A DNA stretch of 64,000 nt from Affinibrenneria salicis (GTDB taxonomy: Bacteria > Pseudomonadota > Gammaproteobacteria > Enterobacterales > Enterobacteriaceae): assembly GCF_008710095.1 (NCBI RefSeq), contig NZ_VYKJ01000001.1:682001-746000 (forward strand). The letters are read 5' to 3'. How positions within the stretch are numbered: the stretch's first letter is position 1; each line of letters opens with the position of its first letter. The position numbers and the translations under genes were made by a program. A model generated the notes under the pieces. That model was not told the DNA's origin. It saw nothing but the letters and a program-made list of their open reading frames with translations, and searched no databases. Shown here piece by piece: positions 18,827-27,453 of the stretch.

Positions 18827-19887
18827 TTTGCCGCCTCCGCCCGAGCTTTCAGCGCATTTTTATCAAAGTCATCAAAAGCAGCGACAAATTCGTTAGAGAA
18901 AATACGTTCCACCGGCACCGCGGCAGAAGGGAATTCACCGGTTTTCGCCATTGCGGCAATGGCCGCCCGAATCACCGGTAAATCATATTCGCCCGGATTG
19001 CGGCGGCTGCCGTTTTCCCGGTACAGAGTGCGTTGCAGGCGGCGGGTCAGCAGCGTTTTGGCATCGTTCAGCCCTTTACCGTCCGCATTCGCGGGTTTAC
19101 TTTCCGGGTACTGACGCCAGAAGGCTTGCACGCAAAATTCGGGGTTCACTTCACAAACGTATTGCGCTTCAGTATACGCACGGCCAAAACGGCGGATCAG
19201 ATCCGGGTTGTCTTTGAACGTATCCTCATGGGCGATAAACCCGTTGCCCGGGGTTTCCTGAAATACGTCCGGGTAAGCGATGCGGCGAATTTTGGTGCCG
19301 GTGAGCTCAAAAATATCGCCCCAGCTACTGTTATAGTTCAGGGCATCGATCTGTTTACTGCGCAGCGCCTGGAAGCCCGATCCCAGCACGCCCACCGCGA
19401 CAAATTCCACGTTCTTACCCGGTTCCAGACCGGCAACACGCAGCGCGGCGCGACTGTTCGGGATGGTTCCCCATGTCAGGGCGCCGACCCCGATTTTTTT
19501 ATCTTTCAGATCTGCCAGCGTTTTGATCGGAGAATCCGCCAGTACGGTGTATTCCATGGTCTGGGCCGGCGTGCCATTGTAAAAATAGCGCAGCGGCAGG
19601 GGATCTTTACCGCTAAAGTAGCTGGAAATAACCGGTTCCGATACCGGGTAGCCAAAGGTGACTCGTTTACTGGCGACCTGAGGCAGCAGCGCCCCGGCCC
19701 CCTGAAACACCACCAGTTTGACGGACAGGTTCTGTTGTTTAAATAACCCCAGTTCCTGCGCCGCCGCATAAGGCGCGCCATCGTGCACGGCCGGGGGAAT
19801 CGCCAGCGCAACCGTCACGTCATCCAGCGCCTGAGCCTGGGAAACTCCGGCCAACATGAGGGACAATAACAACAACTTCAGACGCAT
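18823..19887 (-). CDS. Periplasmic substrate-binding protein, SsuA/NMT1-like (importer 2)
   Basis: A 354-residue secreted protein with a clear signal peptide (MRLKLLLLSLMLAGVSQAQA, cleavage likely before LDD). The body follows the NMT1/SsuA plan: AAQELGLFKQQNLSVKLVVFQGAGALLPQVASKRVTFG, then SPIKTLADLKDKKIGV and AALRVAGLEPGKNVEFV. Two cysteines in YVCEVNPEFC may form a disulphide. It is the first gene of the leftward operon, divergent from the GntR regulator at 20524. The ligand cannot be read from the sequence. Confidence 0.87.
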   Translation of the reverse strand: MRLKLLLLSLMLAGVSQAQALDDVTVALAIPPAVHDGAPYAAAQELGLFKQQNLSVKLVVFQGAGALLPQVASKRVTFGYPVSEPVISSYFSGKDPLPLRYFYNGTPAQTMEYTVLADSPIKTLADLKDKKIGVGALTWGTIPNSRAALRVAGLEPGKNVEFVAVGVLGSGFQALRSKQIDALNYNSSWGDIFELTGTKIRRIAYPDVFQETPGNGFIAHEDTFKDNPDLIRRFGRAYTEAQYVCEVNPEFCVQAFWRQYPESKPANADGKGLNDAKTLLTRRLQRTLYRENGSRRNPGEYDLPVIRAAIAAMAKTGEFPSAAVPVERIFSNEFVAAFDDFDKNALKARAEAAK

Positions 19888-20523
19888 ACATACTCCCAGG
19901 TCGATAAAGAAAATTTTCCGCTAGGGTAAAGCAGGCGTGATGAAACCAGAACGAATAACTTTATCTAATAATGTGCATATCCTGGATGAAGTGGGATGCT
20001 CAGACTTATTATGTCGTCTATGCCTTACCGTCAGCCGAAAACAGATGGCTAATATCGACCTCTAAAGCCCGGTTGTACCCTGATGCCGGTTTAACGTTGC
20101 CGTTCTCCGTCTATTTGCTGCGTCGGCGTTTCCTTATATGCCTGTATAGTAAACCCGCGTCAGACACATCCAAAGGCAGCATATTGATACCGCGCTTTCT
20201 CGCTGGTTATCTACTTGTCATACTTCCGGTTGCGGGTGCGTTGGCTACGCTCGCTCACCCGAATCACTGACTTGAGCCAGTGATTCGGGATTCTCTCTCT
20301 TGCCGTCTCCTGCAACTCGAATGATTTAGCGCATAAGTATTTCGGCTATTTAAATGCGCAAATATTCCCATTCTTTTCTGGGCAGCTCAGTACATGCGAA
20401 TAATCGCATTGCATTGCTGATTTTATTATTAGATCGCTTTCCGGCACTGTTTCAGAATGACCTTATTGGGATATTCAATGTGACGCAGTGAGCTGCTCAC
20501 AGAAATAAACTGAGAGGGCTGGC
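19888..20523. promoter_or_regulatory. Divergent control region of the two importer operons, carrying a repeat element
   Basis: The 636 bases between the two operons hold no convincing gene. They contain the repeat element at 20219-20330 and two palindromes near the GntR start: TGCGA-ATAA-TCGCA (20395-20408) and GTGAGC-T-GCTCAC (20488-20500). The second lies 23 bases before the start codon and is the better candidate operator for the adjacent FadR-type regulator. AT-rich stretches around 19955-19975 and 20430-20450 could hold the two promoters, but boxes cannot be assigned safely. Confidence 0.5.
20219..20330. repeat. MITE-like repeat element with internal stem-loop
   Basis: The element begins CATACTTCCGGTTGCGGG and ends CCTGCAACTCGAATGATT, imperfect inverted termini. 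Its middle is the perfect 12-base inverted repeat CCCGAATCACTG (20258-20269) / CAGTGATTCGGG (20278-20289) around an 8-base loop. The right end TCCTGCAACTCGAAT (20308-20322) recurs exactly at 32019-32033. From memory, elements with these termini are common between genes in Pectobacteriaceae and relatives. No coding capacity. Confidence 0.65.
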
Positions 20524-21222
20524 GTGAGCGATTCTTTATCTTTAAGCAACCAGGCTTACTACACCATTCGCCGCGATATTCTGACCTGCCGCCTGCTGCC
20601 GGGATCGCTGGTGACGGAATCTGAACTGATGGATCGCTACCAGTCCGGGAAAAGCACCATCCGGCTGGCGCTGACGCGCCTGAGTCATGACAAACTGGTG
20701 ATTTCACGCCCACGCAAGGGCTATCGCATCGCGCCGGTGACGGTGCAGGACGTGGAGGAAATCTTTACCCTGCGCGCCGCACTGGAGCCGCTGGCGGCGC
20801 GCCTGGCGGTCGGCAAAGTGGATATTGAACTGTTGAAAGATTTAGAAGCCCAGTGCCGGGTGGAAGTCGCGGCCCCGCTGTCTACGCGCATTGATGTGTT
20901 TATGAATGCCAATAAACGTTTCCATTTAACCATTGCCGAAGCCACCGGTAACGGCCATTTAATTCGCACGCTGTCCGGATTAATGGATGAAATGGCGCGA
21001 CTGGTGGCGCTGGGATTTAACGTGCAACGTATTAAACCTGAAATTAAACACGATCATAACGCCATGATTGACGCATTTATTGAAGGGGATGCGAAACGGG
21101 TGGAGTTTATTGCCCGCCGCCATATTGAAACGTTTCAGACAATGACGCTGGAAAAAATCTACGCCACCCTGAGTAAAGAAGGCACGTTATTACCGGTATT
21201 GCCACGGGAGATATTTGAATGA
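20524..21222 (+). CDS. GntR-family transcriptional regulator (FadR/FCD type)
   Basis: A 232-residue regulator: winged helix-turn-helix at about 10-75 (AYYTIRRDILTCRLLPGSLVTESELMDRY, then STIRLALTRLSHDKLV) and an all-helical FCD ligand domain with the metal-binding pattern (ALEPLAARLAV, RFHLTIAEATGN, HDHNAMIDAF, RRHIETF). The GTG start at 20524 follows GAGAGGG. It is the first gene of the rightward operon and overlaps the ATPase gene by ATGA, so it probably regulates this operon and perhaps the divergent one. FCD regulators usually bind an organic acid intermediate of the pathway. Confidence 0.9.
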   Translation: MSDSLSLSNQAYYTIRRDILTCRLLPGSLVTESELMDRYQSGKSTIRLALTRLSHDKLVISRPRKGYRIAPVTVQDVEEIFTLRAALEPLAARLAVGKVDIELLKDLEAQCRVEVAAPLSTRIDVFMNANKRFHLTIAEATGNGHLIRTLSGLMDEMARLVALGFNVQRIKPEIKHDHNAMIDAFIEGDAKRVEFIARRHIETFQTMTLEKIYATLSKEGTLLPVLPREIFE

Positions 21223-21953
21223 GCGTGGCCATTGAATTGCGTGACGTCAGTAAATCCTTTGCCAACCAAAACGTGCTGACAAATATTTCTCTGACCATTC
21301 AGCAAGGGGAAATCGTGGCGCTGCTGGGCGCATCCGGGGGCGGTAAAAGCACGTTGTTAAATCTGATTTCCGGCCTGTTACCGGCAGACAACGGCGACAT
21401 TGCCATTCAGGGAACGCCGGCAAAACACTTTCAGCACTGGCAGCGTATCGCCTACCTGTTTCAGGAAGATCGCCTGCTGCCGTGGCGTACCGTTGGGCAA
21501 AACGTACACTTTGGCCTGGAAAACAGCGCCCTCGCTAAACGGGAGCGTCGCCAGCGCGTGGACGACGCTCTGGCGCTGGTCGGCCTGTCCGACTTCGTCC
21601 GGCACTGGCCGCATCAGTTATCCGGCGGGATGCGCAGTCGCGTGGCGCTGGCTCGCAGCCTGGTGGTGCAGCCACAAATCCTGTTGATGGATGAACCCTT
21701 CTCACGCCTCGATCCGCAAACCCGCAGCGCCATGCACGACGAGTTGCTGCGTATTCAGCAGCTGACGGGGATGACCGTATTGCTGGTGACGCACGATGTG
21801 GAAGAGGCGGTGGTGCTGGCGGATCGGGTCGTGGTGCTGAAACCCCATCCGGGACGCATCCACCGGCAAACCGCGCTGAACCTGCCGCGCCCACGCATCG
21901 CCACGGCTCCTGAGGTGAATGAACAGATTCGCCTGTTACGTCTTGAGGTATGA
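21219..21953 (+). CDS. ABC importer ATPase, SsuB/TauB type (importer 1)
   Basis: A 244-residue ATPase with Walker A GASGGGKST, Q-loop LFQEDRLLPWRTVGQNV, signature LSGGMRSRVALARSL, Walker B LLMDEPFSRLD and VTHDVEEAVVLAD. The LLPW motif again marks the NitT/TauT importer family. It is clearly diverged from the ATPase of importer 2 (for example GGMRSR against GGMQQR), so the two transporters are not a recent duplication. It overlaps the regulator by 4 bases, and the permease start codon begins one base after its stop. Confidence 0.92.
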   Translation: MSVAIELRDVSKSFANQNVLTNISLTIQQGEIVALLGASGGGKSTLLNLISGLLPADNGDIAIQGTPAKHFQHWQRIAYLFQEDRLLPWRTVGQNVHFGLENSALAKRERRQRVDDALALVGLSDFVRHWPHQLSGGMRSRVALARSLVVQPQILLMDEPFSRLDPQTRSAMHDELLRIQQLTGMTVLLVTHDVEEAVVLADRVVVLKPHPGRIHRQTALNLPRPRIATAPEVNEQIRLLRLEV

Positions 21954-21954
21954 G

Positions 21955-22722
21955 ATGAAACACCTTTCACGCACCTTTAACCTGTTATTACAACGGCTGA
22001 TCCTGCTGGCCGTGTTTCTGATTGCCTGGTGGCAGGGTTCACAACATCTTCCGGCATTTGTCTTGCCCGGCCCGGCCGCCACCTGGCAGGCGCTGCTGGT
22101 GCTGTGGCAGAGTGAATCGCTGCTGCACGACATCGGCGCCACGTTCAGCCGCGTGGTATCGGGCTTCGTGCTGGCGGCGTTGGTCGGCACCCTGTTCGGT
22201 CTGGCGCTGGGCGCCAGCCAGCGGGTGGCGCTTTTTTTTGAACCGCTGCTGGCGGTGTTTAACACCGTATCGTCGGCAATCTGGGCCATCTTCGCCATTA
22301 TCTGGTTCGGCATTTCTGATGCCACCACCATCTTCGTCGTGTTTATGACGGCGATGCCGCTGATCCTCACCAATGTCTGGCAGGGCGCGCAAAACGTGGA
22401 CGCGCAGTATGTCGAACTGGCACGCAGCTTCCGTATGAACCGCTGGCAGACGCTGCGCAAAATCTATTTACCCACCATTCTGCCGTACTTCTTTTCTGGT
22501 GCTCGCCTGGCCTTTGGCTTCGGCTGGCGAGTGTCGCTGGTGGCGGAAACGCTGGGATCATCCGATGGCATTGGCTATCGCCTGCGCCAGGCGGGTGATC
22601 TGGTGCAGACCAGTCAGGTATTTGCCTGGACCTTGTTGCTCGTCTCACTGATGTTGCTGCTGGAAGGCGGTCTGCTCAAACCGCTGGAACGTCGCCTGTT
22701 TCGCTGGAAAAAACGTGCATAA
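21955..22722 (+). CDS. ABC importer permease, SsuC/TauC type (importer 1)
   Basis: A 255-residue inner-membrane protein, about six helices, with the EAA-type docking loop ELARSFRMNRWQTLRKIYLP followed by GWRVSLVAETLGSSDGIGY. The start at ATG 21955 (MKHLSRTF) is preferred over an earlier in-frame ATG at 21919, because it follows the ATPase stop directly with GAGG upstream. Together with the ATPase at 21219 and the binding protein at 22747 it forms a complete importer. Confidence 0.89.
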   Translation: MKHLSRTFNLLLQRLILLAVFLIAWWQGSQHLPAFVLPGPAATWQALLVLWQSESLLHDIGATFSRVVSGFVLAALVGTLFGLALGASQRVALFFEPLLAVFNTVSSAIWAIFAIIWFGISDATTIFVVFMTAMPLILTNVWQGAQNVDAQYVELARSFRMNRWQTLRKIYLPTILPYFFSGARLAFGFGWRVSLVAETLGSSDGIGYRLRQAGDLVQTSQVFAWTLLLVSLMLLLEGGLLKPLERRLFRWKKRA

Positions 22723-22746
22723 CGCTTATTCATTCAGGGGTAATAC

Positions 22747-23724
22747 ATGAAAAAACTGCTTGTTCTTTTCACCTTGCTGGCGGGGCTGCTGCCGCCATTC
22801 AGCTTTGCCGACGGCAAAGTGCGTATCGGTTACTGGACGTCCGGCGTCAGCCTGGGATACGGCGCGGTGCTGGAAAGTCAGGATTTCCTGAAAAAACGCG
22901 GCGTCGATGCCGAGTTCGTCCACTTCCCGGATGTGAATGCACCGCTGAAAGCGCTGGCATCCGGCTCCATTGATCTGGCCTTTGGCGCACCGGTGGCGGG
23001 TGTGTTCAGTGTAGCTGCCGAAGGGGTGCCGGTAAAAATCTTCGCCGCCACCCAGCCCGCCGATGTGGCGTTCGTCGTGCCGGAAGGTTCTCCCATTACT
23101 GAACTGTCACAACTGAAAGGTAAAAAAGTGGGCATGTCGCCGGCGGGCTCTTCCGTAGCGGTAATTGGTAGCACGCTGTTGCAGGAAAACGCCGGCATTG
23201 CCGCGAATGAATTTTCTCTGATCGGCGGGAACGAATCGCGCCTGGCGCAGTTCCTCGCGCAGAATCAGATTGATGCCGCCGCCCTGCGTACTCTGACGGT
23301 CAGACAGTTGCCGGAGCTGAAATTGCGCGTTATCAGCACCTTTGCCGATGAGTGGAAAAAACTGACGCACAGTGACGCTCTGCCTTATATCGGTGTCGGC
23401 ACCGTGCGCAATGAACTGATCACCCAACAGCCGGAAACCGTCGCTAAAGTCATCGCCGCCCTGCGCGATACCCTCGACTGGGGCCGGGCCAACCCGGATG
23501 AAGTGGTAAAGATCCTCCAGACGAAGGCCAGCCTGCCGGAAGACCAGGCGCGAGCCTACGTCAGCCTGTGGGATCGCATGAACCAGATGTCCTTTGAAAA
23601 AGCCGATATCGACACCCTAAAACGTGAACACGCAGTGCTGTTAAGCAGCGGTTCCATCAAAGGCGGGCTGAATGATGACCTGTTCGACCCGCGCCCTTAT
23701 CTTGCCGCGAAAGAACTGAAATAA
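22747..23724 (+). CDS. Periplasmic substrate-binding protein, SsuA/NMT1-like (importer 1)
   Basis: A 325-residue secreted protein with signal peptide MKKLLVLFTLLAGLLPPFSFA, cleaved before DGKVRIG. The family pattern follows: KVRIGYWTSGVSLGYGAVL, LKALASGSIDLAFGAPVAGV, SPITELSQLKGKKVGM and GGNESRLAQFLAQNQIDAAAL. It starts 24 bases after the permease. Similarity to the binding protein of importer 2 is limited, and the length differs by about 30 residues, so the two systems may take different ligands. Confidence 0.87.
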   Translation: MKKLLVLFTLLAGLLPPFSFADGKVRIGYWTSGVSLGYGAVLESQDFLKKRGVDAEFVHFPDVNAPLKALASGSIDLAFGAPVAGVFSVAAEGVPVKIFAATQPADVAFVVPEGSPITELSQLKGKKVGMSPAGSSVAVIGSTLLQENAGIAANEFSLIGGNESRLAQFLAQNQIDAAALRTLTVRQLPELKLRVISTFADEWKKLTHSDALPYIGVGTVRNELITQQPETVAKVIAALRDTLDWGRANPDEVVKILQTKASLPEDQARAYVSLWDRMNQMSFEKADIDTLKREHAVLLSSGSIKGGLNDDLFDPRPYLAAKELK

Positions 23725-23740
23725 CCCGGAGAGCAACACG

Positions 23741-24745
23741 ATGAAAGCGCTGGTATTACTACAACATGGTGACCTTGAGCAGTTACAGATTGATGAAAAC
23801 AAAGCCATGCCTCAGACGCAGGCCGGGCATGTGGTGGTGCGCGTCCGGGCATCCTCGTTTAACTATCACGATGTCTTCACCGTACAGGGAATGCCGGGCA
23901 TCAAAGTTCCTCTGCCGGTAGTGCCGGGGCTGGATCTGGCTGGTACCATCGACAGAATTGGCGAAGGCGTGACGGGCTGGAATATCGGCGACCGGGTGCT
24001 GGTTAACCCACTGAAACCGGGTGTCGGTCTGATGGGGGAAATGACCGACGGCGGCATGGCGGAATATGCGCTGGCGGACGCGCGCCAGCTTATTGCTGTG
24101 CCGGATGGCGTGACGTTTGAGCAGGCTGCCGCGCTGCCGGTGGCTTACGGCACCGCTCACCGCATGTTAATCACCCATAACACCATTAAGGCTGGCGACA
24201 AGGTGCTGATCCTCGGCGCCAGTGGGGGCGTCGGCACCGCATGCGTGGTGCTGGCGAAGCACCTCGGCGCGGAAGTGGTTGCCTGCGCAGGCAGTGACGA
24301 AAAAGCGGCGGCGCTCCAGGCGATAGGGGCCGACCACGTGGTCAATTACCGCCGGCAGGACTTCTCTCGCTGGGCGATTGACAAATACGGCAAACCCCAG
24401 CGCCGGACCTATGACGGCGGTGTGGATGTCGTGATCAACTTTACGGGCGGAGACACGTGGCGCCCGTCGCTGAAATGTCTGAAGCGTGGCGGCACTCTGC
24501 TAGTGTGCGGCGCCACCGCCGGTTATGACCCGCAGGAAGATTTGCGTTACGTCTGGAGTTTTGAGCTGAACATCAAAGGATCCAACAGTTTTTACCAGGA
24601 TAACCTGGCGGTACTGCTGGATATGGTCGCCGCAGGACAAATCACGCCGCTGATCGACCGGGTGCTGCCGCTGGAACAGGCGGCAGAAGGGTTACGGCTG
24701 ATTCGTGACCGTGAAGTGCTGGGCAAAGTGATCGTCACCCCCTGA
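23741..24745 (+). CDS. Zinc-independent MDR oxidoreductase (quinone/enoyl reductase-like)
   Basis: This 334-residue medium-chain dehydrogenase/reductase has the N-terminal GroES-like fold and the nucleotide-binding GASGGVGTACVVLAKHLGAEVVA (around residue 160). The usual catalytic zinc ligands are absent (SFNYHDVF where a Cys ligand would stand, PGLDLAG in place of GHE) and the structural zinc cysteines are missing. It should therefore be a reductase of the quinone oxidoreductase or enoyl-thioester reductase type. An unusual insertion around DFSRWAIDKYGKPQRRTYDG precedes the GVDVVINFTGG strand. It lies 16 bases after the binding-protein gene. The substrate is unknown. Confidence 0.85.
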   Translation: MKALVLLQHGDLEQLQIDENKAMPQTQAGHVVVRVRASSFNYHDVFTVQGMPGIKVPLPVVPGLDLAGTIDRIGEGVTGWNIGDRVLVNPLKPGVGLMGEMTDGGMAEYALADARQLIAVPDGVTFEQAAALPVAYGTAHRMLITHNTIKAGDKVLILGASGGVGTACVVLAKHLGAEVVACAGSDEKAAALQAIGADHVVNYRRQDFSRWAIDKYGKPQRRTYDGGVDVVINFTGGDTWRPSLKCLKRGGTLLVCGATAGYDPQEDLRYVWSFELNIKGSNSFYQDNLAVLLDMVAAGQITPLIDRVLPLEQAAEGLRLIRDREVLGKVIVTP

Positions 24746-24759
24746 TTCAGGAGCAAGAA

Positions 24760-25170
24760 ATGAACGCACAGGACATCGAACAAAAACTGCTTAAAGGCCC
24801 CTATCACCAGTGGCTGGGGCTGAAAGTCGGGCAGGCCGGCGAAGGCGAAATTACCCTGCAGGTGCCCTTTCGGGATGAATTCGTGGTTAACCCGGCAGGC
24901 GGCTATATCCACGGCGGTATTCTCGCTACGCTGATTGATCTGGCCGCAGACTGGGCGCTGGTCGCCTGGACCGGCAGGGGGGTGCCCACCCTGAACCTGC
25001 ATGTGGATTACCACCGCCCGGCGCGCGGCGATCTGACGGTTAAAGCGAAAGTGATTAAACGCGGCAAACTGGCCTCCAGCGCCGAGGCCTGGATCTATGA
25101 CGCCGAAGGGCGTCTGGTGGCCAGCGGACGTGGCCTGTACGCGACTCCGGCGGAACAGGGGGCGGCATGA
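24760..25170 (+). CDS. PaaI-family hotdog thioesterase
   Basis: A 136-residue single hotdog-fold domain with the signature NPAGGYIHGGILATLIDLAADWAL (about 45-68), where His and Asp are the expected catalytic positions, and the partner strand PTLNLHVDYHRPARGDLTVKAKV. Members hydrolyse short-chain or aromatic acyl-CoAs in the cytoplasm. It overlaps the next gene by 4 bases. Its place beside an acyl-CoA ligase suggests release of a product acid or recycling of CoA. Confidence 0.88.
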   Translation: MNAQDIEQKLLKGPYHQWLGLKVGQAGEGEITLQVPFRDEFVVNPAGGYIHGGILATLIDLAADWALVAWTGRGVPTLNLHVDYHRPARGDLTVKAKVIKRGKLASSAEAWIYDAEGRLVASGRGLYATPAEQGAA

Positions 25171-25937
25171 TCCTGAAACTGGATCATCTGGTGATCAACA
25201 GCCACTTTGAACTGGATAACAGCGCGCAACTGTTTCGGGCGCTGGGGTTCGTGTTAACGCCCAGGGGTTATCACAGCCTCGGCTCGATCAACCATTTGAT
25301 CATGTTCGCTGACCACTACCTGGAGCTGATTGGCCTGCCAGAACGGGGCGAGCCTTTACGTCGGGAACTGTTGGCTAACCCGCCGGGTATTGACGGACTG
25401 GTGTTTGCCAGCGACAACGCGGAATCTACGGCAACCACCCTGCGTACCGCGGGGTTTAGCGTACAGCCGGTGCAGCGCTTCTCTCGCGAGGTGAACAGCG
25501 GCGGAGAAAAAGGCGAAGCCCGTTTCAGTACCGTGCGCCTGGCGCCGGGCAGCTTCAGCGCCGGCCGGGTGTACTTCTGTCAGCATCATACGCCGCAATG
25601 GGTGTGGCGTGACGAGTGGCTGCAGCCTGGCTGTATTCAGGCGTTAACCGTGGTGGCGCGTGATGCGGATGAAACCGGTAAACAGTATGCGCGACTGGGC
25701 GACACGGCGTTGCTACAGGTGGTTAGCCTTGCGCAATGGCAGGCGCAATACGGCGATTTATTGCCACTTGCAGATGATCGCGAAAGTCGGTTTGCCTGTA
25801 TCCGTATTGGCGGCGGCGACACCGTCTCTGTCGTCGCCGCGGCAGAGCGGTTTCATTTACCGCTGAAACAACAAGACGGATACCTGCGCGTGGCTATCCC
25901 CGCATTGGCGCTGGTGCTGGAGTTTAACGATGCCTGA
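25167..25937 (+). CDS. Glyoxalase-like (VOC superfamily) protein
   Basis: The 256-residue protein starts LKLDHLVINSHFELDNSAQLFRALGF and continues INHLIMFADHYLELIGLPERG, the paired beta-alpha-beta strands of a vicinal-oxygen-chelate fold. His in LDHLVI and Glu in YLELIG are the likely metal ligands. Length and pattern fit the glyoxalase-like PF13468 type, whose reactions are unknown. It overlaps the thioesterase by 4 bases and the ligase by 8 bases, so it is part of the same pathway; it could be an isomerase, lyase or dioxygenase. Confidence 0.75.
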   Translation: MILKLDHLVINSHFELDNSAQLFRALGFVLTPRGYHSLGSINHLIMFADHYLELIGLPERGEPLRRELLANPPGIDGLVFASDNAESTATTLRTAGFSVQPVQRFSREVNSGGEKGEARFSTVRLAPGSFSAGRVYFCQHHTPQWVWRDEWLQPGCIQALTVVARDADETGKQYARLGDTALLQVVSLAQWQAQYGDLLPLADDRESRFACIRIGGGDTVSVVAAAERFHLPLKQQDGYLRVAIPALALVLEFNDA

Positions 25938-27453
25938 TACCCGGTCATTAACTTTACCTGACAACCTCGGCGCCTTCAGCGCCGCCCTGCGTCACAGTGA
26001 CCAGACGGCCTTTATCACCCCGCTGGCCGATGGCGCACAGAAGGAAATCACCTTTCGGCAATTAAATCACCAGGCTGACGCCATTTGCCTCGGCCTGCGG
26101 CAATTCGGCTGGTCTGGCGGGACGCGCGTGGCGATCTTAGCGCGTAACTCGATTGACTATATTGCCAGCCTGCTGGGCATTATGCGTGCCGGTCTGGTGG
26201 CGGTGCCGATCAACTTTCGTTTCCCGACGCACACGATTGAACGCATTCTGGCGGACAGCGGCAGCCGACTGCTGCTGGGCGATGAGGATCAGCTTACCCG
26301 TATCAGCGGTGACCTTCCCCGGCTAAGTTTTGGCGCGGAGCTGGACGCGCTGCAGCGGCAAGGGGAAGCGATCTGTTTTGCTCCGGGGGCCGATGACCTG
26401 GCGCTGATGCTCTACACCTCTGGTTCCACCGGGATGCCCAAAGGCGTGCGTCTGACCCATGCCAGCCACCGCTGGGTGGTGGCGACTCGCCTGTCCACCC
26501 GGGAACTGACGGGCGAACGGGTGCTCATCGCCGCGCCTTTCTACCATATGAACGCGCTGGCGCTGGCGCTGTTGACGCTGGCAAGTCAGGTGACCACCGT
26601 ATTGCTGCCGCAATTCGCCGCACGCGCTTATCTCCAGGCGGTGAACCACTACCGCTGTAGCTGGCTCACCGCCGTGCCGCCGATGCTGGCCATGATGCTG
26701 CAGGAAAAAGATCTGCTGGCGGAAAGCGATCTCTCCTGCGTGCGGGTGATTCGTATGGGATCAGCGCCGGTGAGTGACAGCCTGTATCGGTCATTACGCC
26801 GCTGGCTGCCGCAGGCGCGCATCATTAACGCCTATGGCACCACAGAAGCCGGGCCGGTGGTCTTTGCGCCGCACCCGCAAGGGCTGACCACGCCGGCCGG
26901 TTCGCCCGGCTATCCCCATCCCGCCGTCAGCGTGCGGCTGCGCGGCGCTGACGGTGCGCTGGCGGATGAAGGCGTGCTGGAGATGAAAAGTCCGGCGTTA
27001 ATGCATGGCTATCACCAGCGACCGGATGTTCCCGCGCCCTTTACTGATGACGGTTACTACATTACCGGCGACGTGTTTCGCCGCGACGAACAAGGGTTCT
27101 TCTGGTTCATCGGCCGCCATGACGATATGTTCGTCTGCGGCGGAGAAAATATCTGGCCGGGTGAGGTCGAAAAGCTGCTGGAAAGCCACCCGCAGGTTCA
27201 GCAGGCCTGTGTCGTGCCGGTCGCGGATGACATCAAAGGCCAGAAACCCGTCGCCTGGGTGATCCCCCGCGCCGGAGAGTCCCTCGACCCACAGGCGCTG
27301 AAAAACTGGGCGCTGCAACAGGGGCCGGCTTATTTACATCCACGCCATATCTGGCTTACCGACCACTTCCCGCTGGCGGGCACCAATAAAGTGGATCGCC
27401 GGGCCTTACAGATATCGGCAGAACAACGTGTACAACAAGGGGAAAGACCATGA
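25930..27453 (+). CDS. AMP-forming acyl-CoA ligase (class I adenylating enzyme)
   Basis: A 507-residue adenylate-forming enzyme that should activate a carboxylic acid to its CoA thioester through an acyl-AMP. Core motifs are intact: P-loop YTSGSTGMPKG (162-172), A5 YGTTEAGP, A7 YYITGDVF, hinge DDMFVCGGENIWPGEVE and the C-terminal catalytic Lys in GTNKVDRRAL. The overall look is of short-chain or aromatic acid ligases rather than long-chain FadD. No signal or membrane segment. It overlaps both neighbours, which places CoA activation at the centre of the island's pathway. Confidence 0.92.
   Translation: MPDTRSLTLPDNLGAFSAALRHSDQTAFITPLADGAQKEITFRQLNHQADAICLGLRQFGWSGGTRVAILARNSIDYIASLLGIMRAGLVAVPINFRFPTHTIERILADSGSRLLLGDEDQLTRISGDLPRLSFGAELDALQRQGEAICFAPGADDLALMLYTSGSTGMPKGVRLTHASHRWVVATRLSTRELTGERVLIAAPFYHMNALALALLTLASQVTTVLLPQFAARAYLQAVNHYRCSWLTAVPPMLAMMLQEKDLLAESDLSCVRVIRMGSAPVSDSLYRSLRRWLPQARIINAYGTTEAGPVVFAPHPQGLTTPAGSPGYPHPAVSVRLRGADGALADEGVLEMKSPALMHGYHQRPDVPAPFTDDGYYITGDVFRRDEQGFFWFIGRHDDMFVCGGENIWPGEVEKLLESHPQVQQACVVPVADDIKGQKPVAWVIPRAGESLDPQALKNWALQQGPAYLHPRHIWLTDHFPLAGTNKVDRRALQISAEQRVQQGERP

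Noticed and set aside
19971..20270. 99-codon plus-strand open frame between the island operons
   Set aside because: It runs into the repeat element, has no recognisable domain and no good ribosome-binding site.
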